Under the pieces are notes generated by a model that did no database searches, was not told the origin of the DNA, and saw only the letters and a list, made by a program, of their open reading frames with translations. The position numbers were made by a program, and so were the translations under genes. From Neoceratodus forsteri (taxonomy: Eukaryota; Chordata; Ceratodontiformes; Ceratodontidae), in the NCBI GenBank assembly GCA_016271365.2, contig CM057452.1, positions 828,040,001 through 828,104,000 on the forward strand: 64,000 bases of DNA. Reading direction: 5' to 3'. Below, piece after piece: positions 33,922 through 44,880 of this stretch (positions are counted from its first letter, which is position 1; each line of letters opens with the position of its first letter).

Positions 33922-34879
33922 CTTTGCAACCATGAAATCCTTCTTAGAGAAACTGTAGAAAGGGTCAATCATGGGAGGCTCCGAGGTTTTTTATTGTCAC
34001 TAGACCAAGGAAGGGCTTTTGGTTCCATAAATCATAAACCTTTAGGGTACATTTTGGAAAAATATGGGATACCAATAAGGCTTATTAATTGGTTATAATG
34101 TATGTATAGAATGGCCACAGTATTCTCAGTTGCAAATTGATGGTACAAGCCTTTGATTCCTATCAGAGTGGAGTAAGACAAGGTTGCCTCTAAATTCCTA
34201 AGTCCCCTTCTATGTATATTTTGTTTGGATCCTTTGTTAAGAGCATTGAATTCCTTTCTCCTACTACACCCCCTTCAAAATAAATAGGGAATTATACCAT
34301 TTAAAAGTTTAGCATATGCAGATGATATATGTATTTTAGTGGAAGATGAGGTGTCAGCAAAAGAAGTGTTGCATATTTGCAAACAATATTGAAATTTTTC
34401 AGGGACATTCTTGAATATGGATAAATGTAATGGTAAGACATTAGGGAACAACAGTATGTTAGTGACATCTATTGCAGGAATGAAGATATCAGAAGTACAT
34501 GTCTAAATTGTAGTCACTCAGTTTGGAACAGACCAATTAGACATACTTAACTGGGAGCCCAAGCTAGCAGAAAGAAAAAAAGACTAGTAGTAAAATGGAA
34601 CAGATGGCAAATGAGCAAGAAAAAAGCATTTATCTTATTAAAACATATTTAATTCCCCTATTTTTGTATGTTAGTTACGTTTCTCCCCACCAAAATCACT
34701 TGAAATCACATTACTTGGTGGGTTAATTTTCCAAGCTTTATGGGGACCGAACTGAACCCAATTAAGAGAAACATAACATATTTACCTTTAAAGCAAGGAG
34801 GACTGAATATGGTTAATCCTACAGGTTTTTTTTTCTATAATATTTCTTAATGGGGAATAATAAAAACTGCCATCACAGA

Positions 34880-36930
34880 GGTAATGAGCCTTTGTGTGAA
34901 GCAAATAAACAAAATAAAACGATGTAAGAAACTACTATGGTTCTCAAAGGAAGTGGCAGTGAAGGTTCAAGAGAAAAAGAAAGCTTTCAGGAAGTACAAG
35001 GAATCACAGAAGGAGCAGGACAGAGAACTGTATCAGTTAAAGCAAAAGGAAGATGGGAAGGTAGTCAGAACAGCAAAGGCCCAAACTGAGGAAAAGATAG
35101 CCAACTCGGTTAAGATGGGGGATAAAACCTTTTATAGGTACATCAGGAAGCGAAGGAAGACCAAGGAGGGTTAGTGAGGCTTAATAAAGGGAGGAGGGTG
35201 GGCAGAGGGAGACTGTGAAAAGGCAGAGATACTAAACAAATATTTTGCTCAGTATTTACAAAGGAAGAGGGGAGGTACCTAAAACAAACAGTAGAAACAC
35301 TCTGGATACAGAGTTGATACCAGCCCATTTACAGAACAAAGGGTTATGAAATAACTCTTAAAACTGAAGGTGGACAAAGCAATGGGGCCTGATGATTCAT
35401 CCCAGAATTCTAAAAAGAACTAGGGTAGAACTAGTGACACCACTGACTACCCTCTTTAACAAACCTTGGGAGGATGGGGTGGTACCCGAGGACTGGAGGA
35501 GGGCAGATGTGATTCCCCTTCACAAAAGTGGGAGCAAGGCAGAAGCAGGAAACTACAGACCTGTTAGTTTAACCTCAGTGATAGGGAAAATTATGGAATC
35601 ACTTCTGAAGGAAAGAATTGTCAAGTATCTAGAGGCCAGAAGGGCACAGGACCCAAGGCAGCATGGATTCACAGTGGGAAGGTTATGCCAGATGAATCTG
35701 ATAGATTTCTTTGACTGGGTGACCAAAGTAGTAGATCAGGGAGGGGCTGTGGACATGGCCTACCTAGACTTTGGCAAGGCATTTGATACAGTCCCACACA
35801 AAAGATTAATATACAAGTTAGCCAGCCTGGGAGTGGGTCCCAAGATGACAGCCTGGGTAAAGAATTGGCTGGAGAATAGGACAAAGAGACTAATAGTAAA
35901 TGAAGTCCACTCTGAAGAAAGGGGGGTTACTAGTGGGGTACCGCAGGGTTCAGTATTAGGACTGGTCCTCTTCAATGTCTTTATAAGCGACATTGCAGAG
36001 GGACTGGAAGAAAAAGTATGTCTCTTTGCAGATAACACAAAGATCTGCAACAGAATTGATGCACAAGGTGGGGTGGAAAGGATGAGAAGGGACCTGGCAA
36101 GGTTGGAGGAATGGTCAAATGTATGGCAGCTTAGATTCAATGCTAAAAAGTGCAAGGTAATGCACTTGGGAAACAAAAACCCAGGGGAAGAGTACACAAT
36201 GGGGGTGTGAGATACTAACAACAACAAAAATGGAAAGGGACCTGGGGGTAGTCATATCAGATGACCCAAAGGTGGGCAAGCAATGTGAGAGGGCAGCAAG
36301 GAGGGCTTGGGGGATACTGGGATGCATAGGGAGAGGCATCACCAGTAGAAAACAGGAAGTTATTATCCCTCTGTACAGACAGCTGGTAAGACCCCATCTG
36401 AAGTACTGCATGCAGTTCTGGAGACCCAGTCTCCACAAAGACATAGGATGGAAACTGTCCAGAGGAGGGCAACTAAAATGGTGCAGGGTCTGCACCAGAA
36501 GATATATGAAGAGAGACTAAAGGAGTTTAATATGTATAGCCTTGAGGAAAGGAGGGAGAGGGGGGACATCAAGGGAATCAACAAAGTCCAAGAGGGTAGC
36601 ATCTTTAAAAAAAAGAGGTGTGCAAGAACAAGGGGGCACAATTTGAAGATGGGGGGGCGGCTCAGAGGTAATTTAAGGAAATATTTTTTTACAGAGAGGG
36701 TTGTGGATGCATGGAACGGCCTTCCGGAGGAGGTTGTGGAGTCAAAAACAGTGGTGGAATTCAAGCATGCATGGGACAGTCATTAGGCCATTCTAGGGAG
36801 TGGGGATAGGAAGAAGTAGGCTGCTGGTTAACTAGGATCTGCAGCTTATCCAGTAGGTAGAGAAATGGTCAGACTGGGTGGGCCAAGCGGTCCTTATCTG
36901 CCATAATATTCTATGTTTCTACATTTAAAA
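34880..36930 (+). mobile_element. CR1-clade LINE, 5' truncated
   Basis: Runs from the endonuclease-RT linker to the typical CR1 3' end, gactgggtgggccaagcggt, followed by attctatgtttct at 36908-36921. The right boundary is where Tx1 element D coding sequence resumes. The copy is one of the least decayed in the window. Confidence 0.9.
34884..36786 (+). pseudogene. CR1 reverse transcriptase
   Basis: Frame 34884-35174 is the Lys/Glu-rich linker (VKVQEKKKAFRKYKES). Frame 35392-36210 (272 codons) holds the RT: VPEDWRRADVIPLHKSGSK, NYRPVSLTSVIGKIME, AYLDFGKAFDTVPHKRL (motif A), TSGVPQGSVLG (motif B) and CLFADNTKI (catalytic motif, FADN where YADD/FADD is usual; at 36025-36036). After a frameshift near 36205, 36230-36520 and 36448-36786 carry ERDLGVVIS, VRPHLKYCMQFW, VQRRATKMVQGL and RVVDAWNGLP, the normal C terminus. 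Loss of the second catalytic Asp and frameshifts make it inactive. Confidence 0.88.
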
Positions 36931-37527
36931 CAAATAAATGTTGGCGTTCAAAGCTGTTTTTCATGTGTCAGACTTGGTTCTGGAGCTGGGACACAGGGGT
37001 TTTAAAAGTTCTGAAACCTTCTGCTTTGGCACCTCCTTATATTAGAGAGACTTTTTTTAAGCTTAAAAAACATAGAAGGTTACCAGTCATCAGATTTTAA
37101 CTAAAAATAGGAAACAAATATATTGACAGAGACTGGACACAAATTTTCAGGAAACCACAATATTTAGTACCTGCCTCCTCCATGCATGGTCATCCTTGAC
37201 AGATTTACAAGATGTGGGATGTCCACTGGCTGTGTTGTCATGGTAAGTTAAACATAAAGGCTAACCAGAAACATAAACAATAGAAGAAAGAATGTGTAAT
37301 AGAAAAAAGTGTTTACAACAACTGGAAACCATGTAACATTTGTTTTTTGCTTGATCCTATATATTCAGTTTCTGGAAGTTTGTTGCAAATGAATGGTCAG
37401 AAAAATGTTTTATTTTTGTTACTTGTGATGTCTGGACATATGGAAAGTACACAGGGATATGGAGTAAATGGGACAAGAGCACTTTACATTTCTTATTTAT
37501 AGTTTTCAAGTAGTATATTTGGTACAT

Positions 37528-37735
37528 GAGATTTGCAGATGCACACAATGATCTGCAACAGGGTTGATACACAAGGAGGCATGGAAAGGATGAGAAGGGA
37601 CTTGGCAAGGTTGTAGGAATTGTCAGAAGTACAGCTTGGATTCAGTGCAAAGAAGTGCAACATAATGCACCTGGGAAACAAAACCCAGGGGAAGAGTACA
37701 CAATGGGGGGGTAGTAACAACAACAACAAGCATTT
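37528..37735 (+). mobile_element. CR1 internal fragment
   Basis: From gagatttgcagatgcacaca to gtaacaacaacaacaa it matches 36020-36225 of the CR1 copy nearby at about 90%. It has neither the 3' UTR nor the 5' part, which is unusual for a target-primed insertion and points to deletion or recombination. Confidence 0.75.
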
Positions 37736-37837
37736 GTCAATGCCAAATATTGTCTCACTGGCATTGGCATTGGTAGTGCCAGAGTTAGAGATGCATAATA
37801 GAAATGGCAGTGAAGTATTGAAGTGACGCTAACCTCA

Positions 37838-38178
37838 CCGCCACCCTGTAGAGGCCAACAGGCATTGGGGTGTGCCTTTGGGTCGTCAGCTATAATGCTC
37901 ATACCATTGTACCTCACCCTACCCTATAGACACTGACAAGTGTAGGGGTGTGCTTTGGGTTCTTCGGCATTAAACTTACCCCATTCCATAAGAAAATATG
38001 CTGAGGTGGGTACAGTAAAGCAGAATGAGGTGAACTGTGTGGCCGAACAGTGCAAGGAACACTGTGATGCTTGTCACTGGCTGCAGGGTGGAGGTGGGGT
38101 TGGAATGGCATGAGCATTACAGCTGATTATCCCAAGTCACACCCCTGATGCATGTCAGTCTCTACAGGGTGGAGTGCT
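37838..38178. repeat. Nested palindrome (a-b-b'-a')
   Basis: Four related segments: a 37838-37909 (+), b 37913-37981 (+), b' 38026-38100 (-) and a' 38104-38178 (-). Shared words include accctgtagag/accctatagac, ggggtgtgc.tttgggt and cgtcagct.taatgctcat.cc. The arms resemble the arms of the fold-back element at 20793-21140 (ggcattggtgtgtgcattgg, then gtcgtc). A fold-back or MITE origin is likely. No coding capacity. Confidence 0.65.
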
Positions 38179-38549
38179 ACAGTTGGGAACTCAAACACCA
38201 TAGGTGTGTGTCGGTATTTTCACTCCAAATTTACGGCATGTGCTTTTCGTGAGCCCACTTCATGAAAAGCGGCACAATCAGTTTGTTAGCTGAAAGGTGG
38301 TTTTGCACAGTGGCTATGGCATTTGGTGACACAGGGACAAAAACACATTTTGGGCAGGATGTGGAAAATGACAACTGTATTGTTCATGAGGACACAGTAC
38401 GAATCACAGGTAGTCAGCAATGCAAATAGTAGCGCTATTGCTGCTCTGGTGCGCTGGCCTCGCAAGTACTCTAAAACTGAAGGGATAGATGTTCATCTCA
38501 AATAGTGAAGCTATGTAGAATAATGCATAGGGAAGTGTGATTAACAAGG

Positions 38550-38647
38550 ATTTTATGCACACCCAAGGTGTGTGATGCCCCATAAACCCCAAGGGCAAAG
38601 CCCGAAGGGTTTATCTGAGCATCACACACCGAAGGTGTGCATAAAAT
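38550..38647. repeat. 98-bp hairpin repeat
   Basis: The left arm, attttatgcacaccc, then aaggtgtgtgatgc and ataaaccc, pairs with the right arm gggtttat, then gcatcacacacc and aggtgtgcataaaat. Arms are about 41 nt with roughly 85% complementarity. The centre, aagggcaaagcccgaa, has its own small stem gggc/gccc. It is the sharpest hairpin in the window and could be a minimal MITE. Confidence 0.75.
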
Positions 38648-39408
38648 TTGAGTTCCCAGACTTTCCCATGTTTTAGTTTTTATATTTACGAATTAGTTTT
38701 TTATGATTTTTTTTATATTTACTGACTTTTTAAGACCCGCCTCACAACCTCCCAACCCATTTCTCCCATCAATGTTAACTTGTTGGAAACAGTTTTTCAA
38801 GTAACATTTAGAACTTAAAACTTGTGTGGGTTATTTTTAGGCAATAGTCTATGTAAGGCACATTTTCTTTGGTTTCTGAGTGTAACAGCTGTTGTTCTGC
38901 ATCCATGTTGTGGCAGATTTGATGGCTAAGGTTAAACATCTGAGAAGACTGTCATTCAGGCTGGTGGTTTCTTAGCCTGAGCATGAGCAAACAGCTAACG
39001 CAAGTACAGTATCTCACACAGATACTCAGGTGCACTTAGGAATATTTTTAGAACCATCTTTTACGGAACTCTATTATTCACAAGTGCGAAAAATGGCATT
39101 TGTGAGGTTGTGCCAGCAGTTGTTTATTGGTACTAACCAGTAAATATAATATAATATAATTACTTTCTGCGAATTGTGGCAATAGATTTGAACTGACATT
39201 CATAGTACCACAAACTCAGGCGTCTAGAAAGTATTTGCTTGGAATGTAATCATATACAACAGTAGCTACTGTACTATTTTTTTAATGGCCAGATTAACAC
39301 ACTATGAAAAGCATACCATATTTTGGGGCATGTAGTAAGTGGGAAAATACTTAGTGGTGATAGTTGAAAGATAATTGCAAGCAAAGGCAATTTTAATTGT
39401 ATAGCGCC
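38648..39408. other. Unassigned
   Basis: No gene or known repeat recognised. A small (ataat)n run occurs at 39149-39162. Confidence 0.4.
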
Positions 39409-39893
39409 TCTTCCTGAAGGCTTAAGTTACTCCACAGAAACAGAACATATTGTACTGTAATAAAAATCAACATCCATAAGCTAAAATATTACAAAATGAA
39501 TAAAGATAGTGAATGAACAATGTTACATCAGGAATACAAGAGAATGTAGGGGCTTTAATATCTCTAGCTTTATGTTGGTTCTTGAAAGTGGAGATATTAC
39601 GTATGGAGAATCTTTTCATTGGAAGCTTTTTATAGCATATATATTTCATCGCTTCCTGAAGGCTTGCACTGCTCCACAGAAAGAGAACATACTGTAATAG
39701 AAATCAATATCCATAAGTTAAAATATTACAAAATATATAAAGATAGTGAATAAACAATGTTACATCAGGAATACAAGAGAATGCAGGAGCTGTAATATAT
39801 CAAGCTTTCTTTTGGTTCTTGAAAGGGGAGATATTAGGTATGGAGAAAGACAATTTGTTTGAGAATCTTTTCCTTGGAGGCTTTCTGCAAAAT
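39409..39893 (+). repeat. Tandem duplication, ~242-bp period
   Basis: Units 39409-39650 and 39651-39893 are about 88% identical (ttcctgaaggctt, aaaatattacaaaat, acaatgttacatcaggaata and atattaggtatggagaa are common). The left flank, ttgtatagcgcctc, resembles the 3' UTR starts of Rex1/L2-type LINEs on the opposite strand, but that is only a hint. Confidence 0.8.
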
Positions 39894-40406
39894 GAATCAT
39901 CTTAAGTACAGACATTTCTATTTCTATTCTGGTCATGGCAGCAATAAATGTGTGATTAAAATGTGATCAATGAAATTCTATCCAAACATGGAAGAATGGT
40001 GGGGCAAGCATGATGAAACAGATTTCTCAAAAGAAAAAAGTACACACAGTGTTGAATAAGAATGGTTTTGATAACACATTGCTACTATGGGTGGTATTTT
40101 CTATCACTTAATCTTTATTTATGGTCTGGCTAGGCCATAGGGGTGAACTTTAGTCTATTGATTACAGGCTACAGCTTTGAATCTGAAGAACACCACCACC
40201 ACTATCACCACCATTATTTACTTAATACAGTGTGTGTTAATCAGCATATCATTTATCCTCTTTATGCAACACCCGTCTCGTTCTTTCTTCACTATACTTA
40301 ACCTTTTTAAGCTTTAGTGAACCCCTCTCAGTCTCAGTTAAGTTCTCTGCAGCTCTCACCAACAGCATGGCTTGTGATTTCTAGTTGGAATTTGTAATTT
40401 GTAATT
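39894..40406. other. Unassigned, before the V-SINE
   Basis: No gene or known repeat recognised. Includes a short (cac)n-like run at 40191-40212. Confidence 0.4.
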
Positions 40407-40661
40407 GTCAGTGTCATTAGCTTAGCAGGTTGCACACTAGCCTATGAGGCCAGAAGATCAGCAGGTTGTGGGTTCAAGACCCACACCAGGCACTTGGGGT
40501 AAAATCCCAACACTGACACTGTAGTGCATAATGAGGGGGATGCTGCACTACTGAGGCGAGTCATTCAAATTAGACACTAAACTGAGGTCCCGTCTGCCTG
40601 TTCTGCTGGTTGTTCAGTTTGACATTAAAGATCCCATGGCACTTCTTGAAAAGAGTAGAGG
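40407..40661 (+). repeat. V-SINE 5' half, split by Tx1 array
   Basis: A tRNA-like head with A box tagcttagcagg (40418-40429) and B box ggttcaagacc (40471-40481), followed by the V-SINE core (gacactaaactgaggtcccg and gacattaaagatcccatggc). It ends with gaaaagagtagagg at 40648-40661. At that point the SINE homology stops and the 3' end of Tx1 element A begins. The rest of the SINE is at 57701-57893, 17 kb away. Confidence 0.88.
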
Positions 40662-41120
40662 TATTTTATTTGGAAAGAAACAATAAATCTGAAACAATCA
40701 GTCTATATTATATCCATGAAGCAATTAGAAACAAAAAAATAATTAGTCATAAATGAGCAGCTAGCTGCAATAATATGTACGCACAACATAAAACAAAGGT
40801 AAAAAAAACAAATGGACAAATAAAAATAATAATCTGAGCAAAGCAGAATTTATCGGGAAACATACCCCAATTAAATTAGGTAAGAAACAAAGAACAATGG
40901 TTCCATAGGAGAATCACTTGATGAGGTAAGGAAAAACTGGTGTCTCTTACACAAACCTGTTGAAGTGAGAAGGTAACATATTTAATTATTTACAGAGGTG
41001 AGGATAGTTTTTGCTGCAGAATCCATACACAATCGGCTTGCCAAATATAATATTTGAGAAGGGCCAAGAGAGCATATAGGGTGCCAGCATGGAAATGAGC
41101 CCAGGGAGGAGGGACTAAGC

Positions 41121-44100
41121 CTAGTACAAGCAAATCATGGTTAATTTAAAAAAAAATTGGACATTGCCAGTGTCTAGATAGAAATGTCCAGAAGTCAACA
41201 ACATAGTTACTGTACATTCAAAAAAGAGGTGTTTCTGAGTTTCAAAAATGTTGTTACTACCCAGTCTGAGACAAACCCTCTCCGGCAACAGCTTGTACTT
41301 GTGGTTATTCCCAAAACCCAATTTACCATGAACACTGAGCAAGAGAACATCCAACGTTAAAAATAGGTATTCTGTCATTTGTTAACTGAGAGAGCACTTG
41401 CTGGTGGTTAAGTGAGCTGCAGTGAGGAATAAGCAAAGCTGAAGTAACAGCTGCATCTAAGATTGTGTGGTATAAGCCTTTCCGTGTTAGTGTAAGGAGG
41501 GGGTCACAAGGGATTTTCCATTTTATCAGTTTTCGAAACATACGCTTCACAGGGGGAGGCAAAGTACAGCTGGAAGAGATTAATATATACCTGAACTATA
41601 GCCAGGCCAAGCTGTAGAGACCCATCCAGTCTGTCAATACATTGATTAGGTTTTGTCATCCATGTTTGAAAACAACACAAACATTATTGTACAAATAAGT
41701 GCTGTAATAAAAAATAACCAGATAGATCTTACCCAGGCCTTCCTAGGCAATGGGTCCATTTGAGATGTCATATTTGACTGGGCTGCCTCATAGGCCCTGG
41801 AAAAACACATTGTATATTATAGTTTCCAGGGCTAAAGGAGGCAGATGTAAATAGCTGATATATAAAAAATAGGCAGCATCAGGGACTTGATTAAACAGAT
41901 TCATTTTCATTTGGCTAGCTGGATAGCTTTCCATTTGCCTAACACTGCATTTATAGTGGTGAGACAAGCTTCCTGATTAAGAAGCAGTAAGTCACCCTCC
42001 CCATATTGAATACCAAGAATCCGGATGGTGTCCATGGATATCTATATATTAGCAAAAATACATACAGTACAGGCGGCTCCAGTGTCAGGCCAATAAAGAG
42101 TCCCATGCACTTATCAAAATTAATCCTGGAACCTGAGGACATTGAAAAGGAGGTAAAATTATTCACAACCATAGATTCTGCCATTGTATCATCCAAAACC
42201 AAGACAATATCATCCACATAAGCCAGCACTTTCACTGGTGGCAATGTGTTTGTGAGTTGAATACCACAGATACTACGGCCTGCCAAGAAGCATCTAAAAA
42301 AAAGATTGATATTGTAAACATATAGTAGTACACTAAGTGGACAACCTTCTCAAACTCCCCGGTTAACCAAAATCAAGTGGCCAGGCCAACTATTAATAAG
42401 AGGACATACTAGGGCAGAGGCATACAAATCTTGTGACCAGGTCATAAATCTATCTGGTATACCATACTGGCACAGTATAGTGAAAAGATAGTTATGTGAC
42501 AAGCGGTCAAATGCCTTCTCCTGGTTAAGGCTTAGGAGAAGGCCTTGAACCCACCCTAGACATTTCTGAAAAAACAGTTCACATAACAAAATCAGGTTGT
42601 GCTGTATCTATCTGCTTGATATCAAAGAAATCTGGGCAGCACAAAGTAGTTTTTCCAAAACATGAGCCAAATGTAAAAACAGGATTTTACTTAAAATTGT
42701 AATGTCCATATTCAAGAGACTAAGAGGTCTCCAGTTTTTCATGTCCAATCTAGCCCGGTTTTATGCAGAAAAATCAAATAAGCTGTAGTCATGAATTTAG
42801 GGAGTATATGCATGTCCAGGATAGAATTATATAATGTTACCAAAACTGGTGTCAACTCAGCAGGAAAGGTTTTGTAAAATTCTGAGCTGAGGCTGTCAGA
42901 CCCTGGCAAGGAGTTGTTATGTAAGGACTTAATAGCCTGTACAACCTCTTCTGTAGTGATAGATTGAGCAAGCAAAGAACTCTCAGCAGCACTTAAAAAG
43001 GGAACACGTAGGAAGGAAAAGAAGTCCGGCAGGGATGTATGGGTATCTGGGCACCAAATGAAATCTGGACAAAATTGTGAACCGCTGACAACATACCATC
43101 AATAGTCGAGTCAACTGTTCTATGCTCACACCTCAATGCCATGAAAACTTGATTCTCAATTTTTGTCTTATGGTCTATAAAAGGACAAAGGTGTGATGCT
43201 TACTTTGGGTACCAAATCTCATTTCATTGTGGAGATACACAGCCCTATCATATTGTAAGTGATACATGTTTCAAATTATGAATCTGTGGACCAAAATTAT
43301 ATTTAGTGGTTTCAGCTTTTGATAGTATCAAATGAAGTTGTTCCTGTACATATAAATAGTCTAAGTAGTGAGAGGTGAGCTTATGACCAGAAAAGTTTTG
43401 AAAATACCTCTTAACATCTGCTTTAGAGTTCTCCCACCAGTCTGTGATGGAGTCATACATACGGACAGCTCACAGAGAGTCTGGCTTCCCAAAATTGTCA
43501 CCATTGAAGCTACACTTCATGTATGGGTAATTGGTCTGTATTGAGGTGCCAGGGACCCTTCTTGTATACTGAGAAGGACTCCCTTTGAATTTCAATTTGA
43601 ACCACACTGTAATCTGAGAAGGATACAGGTATTGTTTGGGCATTCTGGATCGACAGAGTGCAGGTGGCAAAAAAAAAAAGAATCCCAGTGGCATATATAC
43701 CCCAAAAGTAAGTGTTCCCACTTGTAAGGAGACATGCCCTTTAGGCATCCTGCAAATGTGCTATACAGTATGTACAATATCATTTAATGAAGTAGTGTCA
43801 CAGAAAAGTTTACACATTTGTAAGCCTCAGTCTGATGTAATCCACAGTTGAAATCTCCCCCCCCCCCCACCATCAACTATGAGGTAAACAAATAGGGCTG
43901 TACCACCTTAAATAGGGAAATTCTCTGAGTCTTGGTCTGTGGGGCATAAAGGGAGATCAGGTGAAGACTCATTGTATGCTATTGAATGTTCAGCAGAAAG
44001 GCCTTGCCAGCTTCAATATCAGTCAGCATGGAAACCTTTAGATGCACATTATTGAATAAAATGCTGATTCCATTGCAAAGTGATTCCCCAGTTGACGAAA

Positions 44101-44290
44101 ATGTGGGAACTTTTTTTCACATCTTAGAGGCTTGGTAAATACTAAATTGGCTTTTCAGTCTGGTGTCCTGTAAATGAAGAATGTCACAGCGAAGAGTACG
44201 GAGAGCTGAAAAAGCTGTTAGCCTTTTGTGACTTTTAATGCTATTCACATTGAGCATGAATAAAGATAAGGAGGACAGCATAGTGAGAAG
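41121..44290 (-). pseudogene. Tx1 element A ORF2
   Basis: Frames on the minus strand give, from 5' to 3': endonuclease pieces upstream of 43470, SKADVKRYFQNFSGHKLTSH (43248-43460), TEEVVQAIKSLHNNSLPGSD and SEFYKTFPAELTPVL (42739-42975, RT entry), SLNQEKAFDRLSHNYL (motif A, 42350-42589) and VLAYVDDIVLVLDD with YVDD at 42220-42209. The C terminus 41121-41562 has KWKIPCDPLL, HGKLGFGN and ETQKHLFFECT. Motifs A and YVDD keep their aspartates. Stops occur between all blocks. Confidence 0.8.
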
Positions 44291-44880
44291 TTAAGGGCCT
44301 GCAATCACTTCAAGTTACTTCTGCGATCTGGTCTTTCATATGTTCCATGTCATCCCAAGGGTAAAGGTCCTCCAGGTCAGAGAAGAATGAGGGAAGAAGC
44401 AACAGAATAGCCATCTGAGTCATCATCCTCTCCTTCAGTGTCACCCCAATTCTGGGGTGTGACCAAAGGAGTGAATTTATTATCTAATGGAAACACATCA
44501 GGGTTGGGAGAGAGGTTCTTGTCTCTGCCCTTGGGGGGGCTTCCCCTTCCCACAGGTTGCCCTCACCCACTTCTTGGGTTTGACCAACCAAAATGTGGAA
44601 GCCTCATGAGGAGGAGGAGGCATAATGAGTGCATCTGGATGAGTGTGATCCATAGACAGGCATGGTAAGGGTTTGGGATGTGTGACAGGGGGCAAGGAAG
44701 GTTCAAGAAGGGATTCACAAGCAGCAGGCATAGTTGGTTCTTTCCTAGGTAGTGGTGCATGGTAGGAACTCAAAACAAGGGCAAACGGTGAGGGTAGCTT
44801 TCACCTGTTCACAGATATGCATGGCTTCTCACATTTCTGCCTGGGTAATGAGGAGTTCATGTGAAGTATAGTCATCAGTA

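Larger units (their letters stand above)
31795..37510 (+). pseudogene. Tx1 element D ORF2 (endonuclease-RT)
   Basis: The N-terminal frame 31795-32061 has FAINTINVNSIKR, the first endonuclease strand. RT motifs follow with frame changes: SLDQGRAFGSINHK (motif A, near 34000), then SLAYADDICILVED with YADD at 34315-34326. The C terminus after the CR1 insertion reads MWDVHWLCCHGKLNI (37214-37260), parallel to MWDVQWLSAHGRLGV of element B. It encodes the enzyme that nicks DNA and reverse transcribes. Dozens of stops show that it is old. Confidence 0.75.
27691..37527 (+). mobile_element. Tx1-clade LINE, element D
   Basis: Starts with ccagcagggagaacc directly at the V-SINE target site, carries an ORF1 with three zinc knuckles (ending near 31765) and an ORF2 with endonuclease and RT (31795-37510). 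It is interrupted by a GC-rich insertion (29822-30652), a complete V-SINE (33494-33921) and a CR1 (34880-36930). The 5' end resembles that of element C (ccagtagggggacc). The 3' end is lost: ORF2 C-terminal homology runs to about 37510 and a CR1 fragment follows. All frames are heavily mutated. Confidence 0.8.

Noticed and set aside
35143..36764. Minus-strand frames of up to 155 codons
   Set aside because: Shadows of the CR1 RT on the plus strand.
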